DNA of 64,000 bases, taken from Ryuthela nishihirai (Eukaryota > Arthropoda > Arachnida > Araneae > Heptathelidae). Under the pieces are notes generated by a model. The model was not told where the DNA came from. It saw only the letters and a list, made by a program, of their open reading frames with translations, and searched no databases. Below, one piece after another: positions 50,501-63,135 of the stretch. Positions within the stretch are counted from its first letter, which is position 1. Each line of letters begins with the position of its first letter. The DNA is taken from assembly GCA_038380435.1 (NCBI GenBank), contig JAWZYU010000028.1, positions 29,186,201 through 29,250,200 of the forward strand. The letters run 5' to 3'. The position numbers and the translations under genes are program-made.

Positions 50501-53500
50501 GTAAATAAATAACTGTATTGGCTTCTTAGTTTTGATTGAGATATTTGTTGTTAAATAAAAGGTAAAATAAATCATGTGATCTGTGATATCTGTAGTTACA
50601 ATATAGGAGTAACAAGAAATGGAACTTATTTTCCTTATGAATAAATGATCTAAATAAGATTGTGATCTTATAATCCCTTTCCCCTTGTAATATAATTAGA
50701 CAAGTTGTATAGAGTCATAAGCTCTAAATAACTATTTATAGGCTCTGTAGATTTTGAGATGTCCAAGTTAATATCTCTGGTGAGAATAATATTACGATCT
50801 GGAAGTTTATCAACATATTGAAACAATTCTTCAGTGAAATTCATTTCTCCTCCTCCAATGTAACAATAAATTGCTAATAAGACTAACAGCATTGTCAAAT
50901 TCAATTGAATTTTTAATGTAATTACTTTGGCTAAATTCATTTTCAAATCTAATTTGGAAGCATACCAGTGCTCCTTAATGTAAATCATAATTCCACCATA
51001 TCTGTTAAAATTTTTACAATTAAAAAATCCTTTGTACCCTTTATTATGGTATAAAGATGTTTCTTTGTTGGGTATCCAAATCTCAGAAAGGATTATAGCA
51101 TCTAGTTTACAATTGCTACTTTATATTTTTGTCAAAAATACATCAAAATTCGATTGTAAACTTCTGATATTCAAATGAATAAAACTAATTCTTTTTTTTT
51201 AAATCTGAATGGATCAATTTCAGTTCTTCGAGGTTAATATAAATACTCAATCTTCCTTCCATTTAAGGTTAGAAAAACTAACCAATGTAAAAAGATCAGA
51301 AATGCCCTTTAAGGAGCTTAATGAGACATTAGATATTAAGTTTAACTCATTCTCTATTCTAATGGTATTTGAATTTTTTTAAGAATTTTTTTTAACAATA
51401 TTCTCCCCATTTTGATTCATACATATTTAAATTCCTTTTCAGCAGTTTTGACTTTATAAAGTAATCTCTTTATTTCTATTGTTAATTGCTCATTTATGTA
51501 AAATGGATTCTCTTCCATTTCTTCATTTAATGAATTTTGAAATAACTTCTTCCCTTTCCACCTTCAACCACTCATTTCTGGTGCCTTCATTCTTAAACTC
51601 TATTACAGTATTACCAGGTATATCAGCATTACAAGACTGAACCCTTTTAATTAATTTTATATCCTCTTGTTTCTGGGGAATTTGTAATATAGTAGACACT
51701 TTATTTACAATAAATGTAAATTCTCTTGTGTTTTTGAGGTATTCCAACAATCTTGATTTTTTTAATGCTCTTGTCTTAAATCATTAATCTTAGACTCTAA
51801 TATGTTAATTTGTTTTTTCAGTAAAAATAAGAAAAAAATACAGGGGCAGGGTGCCTGTCAGTAGTGTGCCAGGTTTGTAATCTGCAGTTCCCAGGTTTGA
51901 GTCCCAGCTGGGTCAGCATTGAGATTTATCTCTGCAAAAATCCCTGTCCTGCCCATGGTCAGTAGGGGACACCAATGGGCTTGGAAAGCCCGCTGTCCGT
52001 CGGATGGGATGTTAAGCCATAGCCCTGTGTGCAGGAGAGCCATAAGCGCATGTTAAAGAACACGCTGGATGGCCTTGATGGGAGGTTACCATCTGTCTCC
52101 CAACAGCTGTTCCAGTGGGTCCCCTCTCTTAAACCTTCTCTGAGCCTTCGGGGTCCTTGTGACCTGGCCATTTAGTCCATGGTGTGCAAAAAGGTGCCGC
52201 TCAGAGGTAAAACAACCCAACTCAGTAAAAATATATTTTCTTTAGCTTCATCAAGATCAGATATTGGCATTGAAGTTCATTCATAATCATTCAAACACAA
52301 TTGTAATTATTTCATTTTCCCTTACAAAGTCATCTATTTTTTTACTACAGAATTCAACAGACCTAAGAATATCAACATTTTGTTTATTAATTCTTTTTTA
52401 TAGCTCTGTGAATTCTTTCCTAATATCCGACTTAAAAATACTAATAAGCTCTTCTTTTAAATTATGATCAGAAGAATCCAAAAAGCAACTTGGCTTACCA
52501 TTACTTGCAAAGTGTTATCTTCTTCTTCCATAGATGGCTGCACATAAGCATGCATTGTAGATAGGGATCTGTCTATCATTGAGGTAACTTGCAATTATTA
52601 CATACCCATTTGCTTCTGTCTACTGACATATTTCTATATACCTCAAGTCATCCCCACATCCAATATGAAAAGAAGCTTTTCATGAACCATAACACTGTAA
52701 ATATTCCTTTTATAAAACTCCATCCTTACTATATACTTTACAAGTAAATTCCATGTTACCAACATCAATTGGTGCATCATTAAATATCAACAGGATATTA
52801 CTTCAGAAAGCTATAAATTAGATGAGACTGGATACCATCTTCATAATAGCATAAATGGACAGGCTAACTTCAATGTTATGCAACAACAAAGATATTGGAT
52901 GTTCTTACATAACAAGTTCCTGCTTTATATAAATATGAGATAAAAGTATACTTTATTTATTTATAAGATAGTAGATTGATCTGGTGCTGAAATGTTGTGT
53001 TCAGCATAACAGATAATGTCTTGCATGTATTATAATGATATGGTCAGTAGTATGACATGTTTAAAGCCCTCTGTTTATGTAGTCTCTGTTTTCTATGGTT
53101 GTAAAGTTAACCAAAATATACATATTTGTTGATATCTTAGTAATGTTAATGCAGCTGACTTCTCTCTGAAACTCTGAGCCCTGATACTGAGGCTGTATCA
53201 TCATCATCATCCTCAAGCAGCCATGGGCTACGGAGGTCCAACCAGACCATGCAGTTTAATTCTCCAAGCATATCTGTCTTGAGCTACATCTGCTGCATCC
53301 GGCCACTGCACACCAATTCTAACAAGGTCCTGTTTGACATTGTCTGCCCACCACATCCTAGGTCTCCCCCTCCTTCTGAGGCCTCTAGGCACACTGTTCA
53401 TAACCCTATTCGCCAATCTATAATTATCCATACGGGCAACATGGCCAAACCAGCGGAGTCTCTCTCTGCACAATATGCTGCTTAAAGGAGGTTGCAGATT

Positions 53501-56500
53501 CCTTTGCCTAACCTCATCATTAGTTACGAAGTTAAACCACCTAATACCCAAGATACTTTGTAAGCATCTAGAATCAAAAGCATCTAGTTTCCTGTTATCT
53601 TGTGTACACAGTGTCCAAGTTTCACTACCATAACTAACCCTAGAAAGAACCAAACTATTATACAGTCTAATTTTAGTCTTTAGGTGTATACGCCTATTAC
53701 TCCACACTCTCCAAAGATTCTTAAAAGTCCTGGCAGTAATCCCTATTCGTCTGTTAATCTCATGCCGCACATCACCATTATCTGTTACATAGCTCCCAAG
53801 ATAATTAAACTGTGACACCTGCTCAAGACTGCAACCATTCAGATTAACTGAATCACAGCCTACCTGACCAATTTTCATCACTTTAGTTTTCTCACTGTTT
53901 ATAAACAAACCTACTCTACTACCAGTTTCATCAACAGCTCAAATGAAAGAGTTCATCTCATCAACATCATTTGCCAAAAGGGCTAAATCGTCAGCATAAT
54001 CTAAATCAGAAATTTTAGTATCTCCAGCTCATTTAAGGCCAAAATCTTTCCCTTGAAGTGAATTTCGCATAACATAATCAATAACCAAAGAGAAAAGGAG
54101 ACAAAATGCACCCTTGTCGAACACCAGAAGTAATGCTAAACCAATTGCTACAAGCCTTACCAACTCTCACACATGACTCAGTGTTATTATAGAGAGCTTT
54201 CATTATGTTAACTAACTTGTCCGGTATACCATATGATTTCACAATCAACCACAAATTATGATGATCAACAGAGTTGAAATCCTTTTTGAAATCAACAAAG
54301 CTAGCAACCAAAGGTTTCTGAAACTCTAAACATTTCTCAAGAATCTGCCTAAGTGAAAATATCTGATCCACACATCCCCTACCACTTCTGAATCCACATT
54401 GCTCATCACGCAATTGACGGTCAACCAGATTCTTAATTCTATTAAGCACAATCATGGAAAGAACTTTACCCGGAACAGAGAGTAGGCTGATACTCCTATA
54501 GTTATCACAAGAACTGCGATCACCTTTTTTGAAAATAGGGATAACAATAGCTCTGGTAAAATCCTTAGGAACCATGCTTTTATCATAAAAGATATTCAGA
54601 ATTTCAGTCATCCAAGTGGTAACCAAAACATTCCCATCTCTAAGCATTTCTGTAGTAATTTCATCTACCCCTGGGGATTTATGTACTTTAAGTTTAGAAA
54701 TAGCCAAAATAACTTCAGATTGTGTTATAGGGCCAACATTAAAGCCAGTAATTCATCTATCATCATTACAAACAATGGCAGTAGAACTAACCACATTGTT
54801 TAGAACATCACTGAAATGCTCAGCCCATCTAGCCATGACAGAATCCTCACCTTCTATAACCTTACCTTGTTTATCCTTCAATCCCTGTATAACCTGTTCG
54901 TTTTCTACCACACAAAACATTAACTATCTGGTACAGCTCTCTGCTGTTGTGCTGCCTAGCTGCTTTCTTGGCTTTGTCAGCCAAGCCATCAAGCCAAAGA
55001 TTCCTATCAGCAGCTAACTGATCCTTTACACATTTATTAAGTTCTCTGTAATGCTTTTTATTAGGACTAGTAGGGTATTGATTAAGGACATTCCTGTAGT
55101 TCTTTCTTTCTGAAATAAGCTCATGTGCCTTATCACTCAGATATTTCTGCCTCATTTGCTCCTTTTTTCCTAAAAGAGTACTGTTAGTTTCCAAATAAAC
55201 CTGTTTGAAACAGCCCCATTCTTCCTCAACTTCAGTAATAAGCAAACCATGACTGTCATAATGACTAAGTAACCTATCATGGTAAGCTTTAGCTATAACT
55301 GGGTCTTTCGGGGCTTCAGTATTAAAAGTGAATTTTTTAACTTTAGCACAATACTTTTTAAGTTTAAGTTGCAAGACACTTTTAACAAGGTAATGGTCAG
55401 ATCCAATTTCAGCTCCCCTATATGCCCTTGTATTCCTAACAGAACTAGCCCGTTTGCTGTTAATTAATATGTAATCAATCATATTCTTATGCAGCCCATC
55501 AGGTGAAACCCATGTGTACTTATGTATATCACGGTGTTTGCAATATGTGTTAGTTATTCTGAAACCATTGAGTTTACTTACCTGTAGGACACGTTGCCCA
55601 TTGCCATTGCAGCTACCAATACCAAAAGGGTCTATCATCCCACCCCAAAGGCCAGAGTCAGTACCAACTTTGGCATTGAAGTCACCTAGAACAAGGGTAA
55701 TATCTCCTTTCTTGACAGAATTCAAAATATCCTGAAGTTGTCCATAAAACCTATCCTTCTCATCGGCATCCTCAGTGGGGGCATAACAGCAGATAATATT
55801 CAAGTCTTTAATGCTTGTCTGAAATTTTGCTGTAAGAAACCTTTCATTAATGCACTCATATTCTAGCAGAGCATCACTAGCATGTCTGCTGAGTAGCAGA
55901 CCCACGCCTTAGTGGTGCTTTCCATCCTCTCTCCTTGTAAAGAGAAATTTAAAGTTATTTTTAAGTATCTCACCTTTGCCTGTCCATCTGGTCTCTTGCA
56001 AGTCGAGGGCTTGCAAGAGACCAGAGGCTGTATATCTCCTGACAATTATACAATGTAAACTGTTGAAAATTGTTAAATATTAGCCAATATTCACAATGTA
56101 TAAATTTATCTTTTGTAAAAAAAATACATCTGGTAATGCAAAGAAAAATTTATTAAAAAAAAATAGACAGAAATAATTATAATGTATATGAATAGAAAAG
56201 CTATTTATAATCTGAATAAATTTTTTTTTTTAACTTGAAACAAGAGGATCACTCTCTTTTCTAATTTTTTTCTCTGTACCATACTTTGAGAAAATCCAGG
56301 CCTTTTGTCAACTGTGCTGAATTATACCAACAAGTCAACTTTAGAATTTTGTTAAAAATAACTGAACTGAAATAGGTCATGTTATATACCATATTAAACA
56401 AATTTTTATGCATATGATTTTAATAAGACATTTTTACTGTGATATAGTAAAAAATAAATTGGACTATACAGTTCACTCTGATGTAGTAAAAAAAATAAAT

Positions 56501-59500
56501 TGGACTATGCAATTAAGGCTTAATTTTGGAAAACCTGATGGATAAAAATAGTTAAATATTAATCGAAAGGAAATTTCTTCCCAAATACTATAATATTTAT
56601 CTGAAACGTGATTTTTATTTATTTTAATGATTCTTTTCAGTATGGTAAATTTTCAAACACAGTCACACAAGGTGACTCAGCCTTCTCACTTTCACGGGAT
56701 TCTCTGAATTGGTTATGAAATGAAGAAACATTTTCTTCGCATTTTTCTTTTACGTAATAAGATAGATTACTAGAAAAATACAATGCGTTTTTCTTTGGGT
56801 GTTGAATTATGGGGATCTTGGCAAAGTGCCTAAAAAAAGGTCAATATCCTCAGAGTTGCACAGCCAAGATATTGAGGGAGGGGGATGTAAAGTATTTTCA
56901 AACCATTCAATATAAACTCAAAAACTAATAACTGTTTAAAAATAAACATTTTCTGGAAAGGAGGAGGGGTGAGGGGAGTTATAACACCCTTGACAAAATT
57001 GCACTTCTAACCATAGGACAGATTTCAGTGCCAAGACTTTTTGCTTCTGTACCCAAGAGCTCATTCATTTACAGAAAATGATAAAAGATCAGTTTTTTTT
57101 TTTTTACTGGAAAGCAAAGAACTAATTGAAAAAACAATAATATATAACACCTAATTCCATGTTTAAAAAATAAAATCCACAGCAAGAAATTGTCATTACC
57201 TATTGTCATTGCCAGTAATGTATCATGCCTCTAAAAGAGATAACATATGCAGGAGTCAATAAATCAATAGAAGTAAAAATGAACAAGTTATAAGCCAGGC
57301 ATTGTTACAATCAGTGATGTATCAATTCTGAAAGATTTATAGGAATAAAAATCAAATAATCGATAAAAGTGAAAACAACAAATTGTATGGCATCTGTTTT
57401 CATACCTAGTGATGTATCATAACTCCAAAAGATCGATACAGATCTGCTAAGTCTACAGAAATCTTTTAAAAAAAAATACCCCCTCAAGCAGCTGCTTGTC
57501 ACAGAGGTCTAGCATGAACCTGTCAGTTTAATATGTCACAGAGAAGATCTCAGCAAAAAGGCAACACAAACATCCATGCCTTACATGGGGCTTGAACCCA
57601 GTTCCATTTGAGCAGTAGCCAAGCATGCTAACCACTAGGTCATGGGACAGTAAAATCATAATAGATCTATGGAAATAAAAACAAAGTTTTAATCATAAAA
57701 ATGCAAATAATATTAATTTAAATTAAAGAGATTTTTCAACATATTTGTTCAATTATGAAGGAAGATATCTTCTTTCATAATTGAACAAATACGTCGAGAA
57801 ATCTCTTCAATTTAACAATTGTTACTCAGAATATATTAGCCATCTTCATGATATACTTGTCATTGTTTCTTGAGGCTGAGAACAGCTGGGACAATGCATT
57901 CATGAGACACAGAGAATTGTGTACTCTAGGTAGAAAGTTTATAGCATGAATTAGAGGAAATCTTGATCGGCAGCCAGTAGCTCAGTGGTCCAGAGCACCT
58001 GACATGTTATCAGATCGTGGGTTCATATCCCACCCAGCTCAAGACATTTTTCCTCTAAAATTGATTGATGGTTTCAGAGTGATATCTTCCTTCAATACTA
58101 ACTTATTTTAAAGGTTATCCAAATCTTCAAATGGACAGCACATGGTTGCAGACATTTGCTGCTAATTAGTACTATCTGCTCTGCTGGGCTTATATATATC
58201 CCATCAGTTTTGCAGAAACAAACTATTTTTAGTTGCGGTTTTGGTTTCAGTAGCCAGAGAGCACTGTTGAATGATGGGATGAATGATAAAAATAATTCTA
58301 GGCATACTGAAATAGTTTTAAGGCAGAAAAGAGCATGAAAAAAAAAAGAGGTGCATATTTTGTGATTACTTCTAAAATCTTCCATTTTTAAAAATAATAG
58401 TTTTCAGAGGTAAAACAACCAAACTCAGTAAAAAAGGAGTATTTTTTTACTACAGAAGGTAGGAAAAAACATAGCAGTTTGTTCATTTTCAGGAAATTTT
58501 CAAAACTTTAAGAAAAATTTTGTTGATAATAGTTCAAACCAAGCTTGTGAACTTAATCAGGTGATTGCTTCACCACAGAGTAAATTTAACAATCAATACT
58601 GTATATTGCTTCTAAGAAATGGCAATCAGATGACTTTATCAATTTATTTACATCATTGTTTAATAAAATATGCATTAAATGAAAAAAAAGTATTATTTTT
58701 CACGCTTTAATAATGCTTTTTATAAGATATAAGGAAAATTTTCAAATGGCAATTTTTTTAAATATAAGTTTTTTTTGCGGTGGTTGACCTTAACAAGTTA
58801 TATCTTAAGTTAAAAATTGTGATGTCTCCAATGTCATGGGCTACCTCAAACATAACTCCAAAAAGGAGAGAGGAAAACAGTGGTTGATATATGTCATATA
58901 TCAAATAAAAGTTTCTGAAAGTAGTGTTTTTAATGACAAAGAAAAGAATGTAAAAAAAAATTATAAATACCTCTCTTTCCATATGCACCCTAAAAAGTCA
59001 AAAATTAACCTAAAACATATCGACAGTCACCTGAATTCATATTCACTTCGAAGGGAGATAGGGTGTCAACAATCTTGTTGAGTAAGTAAACTGGCACCCT
59101 CTCTTCCTGTGAAGTGAATACAAATTCAGTGACTGATTGCACTATTGATATGTTTTAGAATTGTTTTCTGCTTTTTAGGGTGCATATGACAAGATAGGTA
59201 TAGTTTAATTTTTTATATTTATTTACAATTTTATACAATTTTTGAAATAAGGCTGGAGAGTATATCCATGTAGAGTTTACCATCAGGTTTATAGCAACTG
59301 CATGTGCGTGAGCAACATTGCATGGATGTGACTGGACAGTATCTTTCCCAATATACACAATGATATCCCAAGCATATGAAGTTTTACTATCACACAGAAC
59401 ATACAATTTTATTCCAAGTTTTTCTGGCTTTAGTGGTTATGTACTCCAAAATATACTCTGCTTTTATAGCCAACTATTGCTTCATCAATTCGTATTTTCC

Positions 59501-62500
59501 TACTTTGAATGCAAAATGTTTTGAAACTAATTTAGCTAAAGGGTCATAGCCAGGTTCACCTTTCTTTGGCCTCACAGTGCTATTATCACTCAAATGTCGG
59601 CCCTGTAGCAACAGTTGAAATCTGTTTCTGGACATTACCTTTGATAAAAGTGGACTATGCACAACTGTATCTCTAAACCAATACTCAGCTAAAGATTATT
59701 ATTTTATAACTAGTCCAGTTGTGATTACTAGAGCTAAAAAAATTTATATCTTCTACTGTGGTTGGTTTTTCCTGGAAACTCTTTAGCCATGTTGAGAGAT
59801 ATCCTAGAGAAGTTTCTTGCTTAGCAAATCAAGCAGTTTTTGCTGTTTTTTTTTACCATTGCTACAGGTAAATTCCTGTCTTATTGGCAGAGCTGAGCAT
59901 TCTGCATCTTGTCATCTCAGGCCACATCTCATAGATGTCAGGACAGGAAGTGAAAGGTTGAAAAAAAAAGTTTATTGCTCCAAATCACTTGTAGGGTTAG
60001 GAAAACTCTTCGAACTCGGAATCCAAAAATCATTCTTCACTATCCCATGAATTAATTACATTAGTACTTTCTATTTCCTCTTCAGGAAGATCACTTCTTT
60101 TAAAGTTTAATGCAGGAAATAAAAAAATTTAAAACCAAATTTGGGAAATGTTTTAAAATTTTTTTTGAGTTTTGGGATCAACTCGGTTTAAAATGTCTTT
60201 CAGTACATTTGCCAAAGCCATTATATTTAGAAAAAAGTTTCACAAACAATATATGCCAAAAATACTTATTTTTCCTGGTGAAAAGTATCCAGTGACAAAG
60301 CAGTAGCATTTCACAAATGAAAGTGCTTGTTATTTATCAAATGCAGAGTGATGCTGTTATAGCCTCCATGTGTGAATCTGATTATAGTGGACAGCTGCGA
60401 TGTTTAATTGAAAACAGATATTCTGGGAACTAGTAGATTGATGATTTTGGTTTCCATCTCAAAGGATTATGCAGTGAATTCTGGGACAAATAATAAAAAT
60501 AATCTAAAAATACCTAAATAAATATGTCTGGAAAGTTCTGAGACTGAATTTTATTGCAGACAAACCAAGAATAACCATCCAGTTCTGTTTCTGCAGTAGT
60601 AAAGTAGGATTATTCCCCTACTACTGCACAAGTTTTGACATGTTTCAACCCATACCACTACTCACTGCAACAGTTCTCAATTATGCTATGTGATGTCTCA
60701 TAGCATAATTGAGAACTGTTGCAGTGAAATTCATGGAGCAATAATTACACTGAAAAATGCCAGAATTCGTGGGAATTTCATGGGACAAACTTACGACATT
60801 TGGGCATCATTTAGGCTTACAAATCATAAAAGTTATACATCTGTGGCACACACATCAACAAAGTAATGATAGTTTGATCCATATAACTCCTTAGAAATAG
60901 CTGATGGGTTTGTAAAGGCTGCCGTCCATCAGATGGGACGTTAAGCTGTGGCCCCATGTGTGAGAGAACCATACCCTGTGCACGTTAAAGAACACGCTGG
61001 ATGGCTTTGATGGGAGGCTACCATCTGTCTCCCAACAGCTGTTCCAGTGAGTCCCCTCCCCCAACCTTCTCTGAGCCTTTGGGGTCCTTGTGACCTGATC
61101 ATTTAGCCCATTGTGTGCAAAAAAGTGCCGCTCAGAGGTAAAACAACCCAACCTTAGAAATAGCAAAAATTAAATGTTAAGGGATTGGCCTTAAATGGGT
61201 TTAACTCGCACCTTGCCTATCAATCAGTAACGATGAATTCTGATACAGCATATTATACATAGATAACTTGCCCCATTTTATACTTCAGTGATCACTTACA
61301 GAACTCCACTATATTCAGTAAAATATCACTGCATCAACACTGTTCACTGGAACTGACAAACATCAAAGACCTACCTGTGATAGACCAGAAAATCATTCTT
61401 TTTGTGATAAGAAGAGAATTGAATTGTCAGTGCTACTTGAATTCTTAAATAGCATCGATATTCGGCTTTTAAGTTGTTGTCATCTTCGAATATGGGTAAA
61501 TTGCTGAAAACTGTTATCAGCATCATTCACAGAAATATTTAAACCCTTCAGTTGGAATCAAAAATCGACATGGTTTAAAAAACCATTGTTACATTTTCAC
61601 AAAATAGTCAGTTTTTTCATAATTTAAATATTGTTAAATTTTTTCTTTTTTGAACACAATTTTTTTATTATTATTAAGAAAATGAGTGGAGTATATTTTT
61701 TGTGAGTATGTCATCACACTGCTGGCTTTTACTGAATAATTGTACTGCCAAATCATTCATTTCATTGTAGACTTTATCTGCTGATATAAGATGGCTTTCA
61801 AACAACTTAAATGGATTGAAATATGCAGTGCATATCTTTGGATTTGATCCAGACCACTTTTTAAGGAATTGAAAAGGTCCAATTGAATGGCTGCCTTCAC
61901 TCACCTAACATGACACTTTTAAAATTCTTCTTGTGGATGCACTTCAAATTCAAGATGTATCAAAATTCTCTTCAAATGATTAAGGAATTGAAGGATGCCA
62001 TAGGGCTGAGATATCCATGATCAGCAGAGACATTGAAAGTGGTAAACAGAATATGGAATGGCACATACTAGTGTTCTATGAACTCTCAGGTGTCCATGTT
62101 GAACATTTTTATTTCTAAATTTTGTAATGTCACTTGTGGCCCATAGCATTCCTTGATATTTCTGTTTCTTTTATCACTTTACATTAGTTTACTAATGTAT
62201 ATTCTGATAAAAATGAATTTTTTCCCGTCACTGATATATAATATATATATAAGAAAATGAAACTAAAACTCTATTTTAAATATGATGTTTATTTAGGCAG
62301 CTCGGTATTAGGCAATTTATGCCATATGGTCAGTGCTTTTGTGTAGTTCTAATGTAGCTGCGCATTTTCAAAGACATATCTTAGGCAATTAAACAGGTTA
62401 GCTAATATTTTGGTGATTCTATACTGATAACAATAAATTTGGGATCTATTATTACATATTACAGCATATGTATATAACTATTTTGACTCTGGATCTTGTA

Positions 62501-63103
62501 ACTTTTCCCTCTTCAATATGCGTAACAAGTGGAGTCGAATGTTTCTTTTGATATTGTCCAAATATTTAAATTTACAGATATTTAATTTCATCTTCGACCA
62601 CTGAGTGTAGGGTTAATGCTTGGGGATCATCATGTCTCTCTCATGGCCATACATTGGCTGCGGCTTGATGTCGTTGAGTTGGCGGTCTCACTGCTTTCTT
62701 ATACTTCAGGCATCTGTTTCATGTTAACTATGATTGCCATATGGTTTTCCACATTTTATTTCCTAAAATAAAAAGTTTGTACTTGAGTTCTTTGGATCTT
62801 CCATAGTCTGCCATATAATTATAGGAATAGTCCTTATAAGAAGAGATCACTGTTCACAAATTCCACTATTGTTGTAACATATAGCCATTATTACTCATGC
62901 ACCCCACTTGACTTAGTGTTGGCATGTGAGCTGTTTGTTTATATGTGTTAGGTGGGGCTATTTTGCTGAGTGGGGTTCTCTGTTTCTTGCAGAATCAGCT
63001 GCCATGCTGCTGGAGGGAGGTATGCATCTACATTACAGACAATTTCATGATTCTCATAAATTTTTATGCTTTCCGTAGTTAGGGTTGCCCTTTGTGTGTG
63101 TGT

Positions 63104-63135
<32 letters not shown>

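Larger units (their letters stand above)
48230..52470 (-). mobile_element. CR1/jockey-like LINE, decayed, with SINE insertions
   Basis: Minus strand, read from 52470 down. ORF1 remnant 51750-51523 (PQKQEDIKLIKRVQS, GNTVIEFKNEGTRNEW, typical of the ORF1 RNA-binding fold). Endonuclease 50988-50668 (YIKEHW, AIYCYIGG, RNIILTRDINLDI, YITRGKG). RT 49572-49387 (NQYGFQQKKSTEDAILHLAD, LDLSKAF) and 49091-48749 (GVPQGSVLGPLLF, YYADD, WLRLNKLSLNKSKT). C-terminal trace to about 48230. Two-ORF layout and PQGSVLGPLLF place it in the CR1/L2/jockey group rather than RTE. Stops and gaps throughout; SINE1 (51840-52222) and SINE2 (49161-49362) inserted later. Confidence 0.85.

Noticed and set aside
54871..55905. 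Intact host AP-endonuclease-like gene
   Set aside because: Although 344 codons are open, it is the endonuclease-linker part of LINE F, with an RT downstream, a GAT tail and a target-site duplication.
58156..58338. Small frame within 58.1-58.4 kb as a possible host exon
   Set aside because: No splice signals in a consistent phase with MRPL37 exon 3 and no family resemblance; the acceptor at 63972 fits better.
61674..61904. 76-codon minus-strand frame that could be a hAT or ZBED-type remnant
   Set aside because: No diagnostic motif survives and neighbouring frames give no continuing homology.
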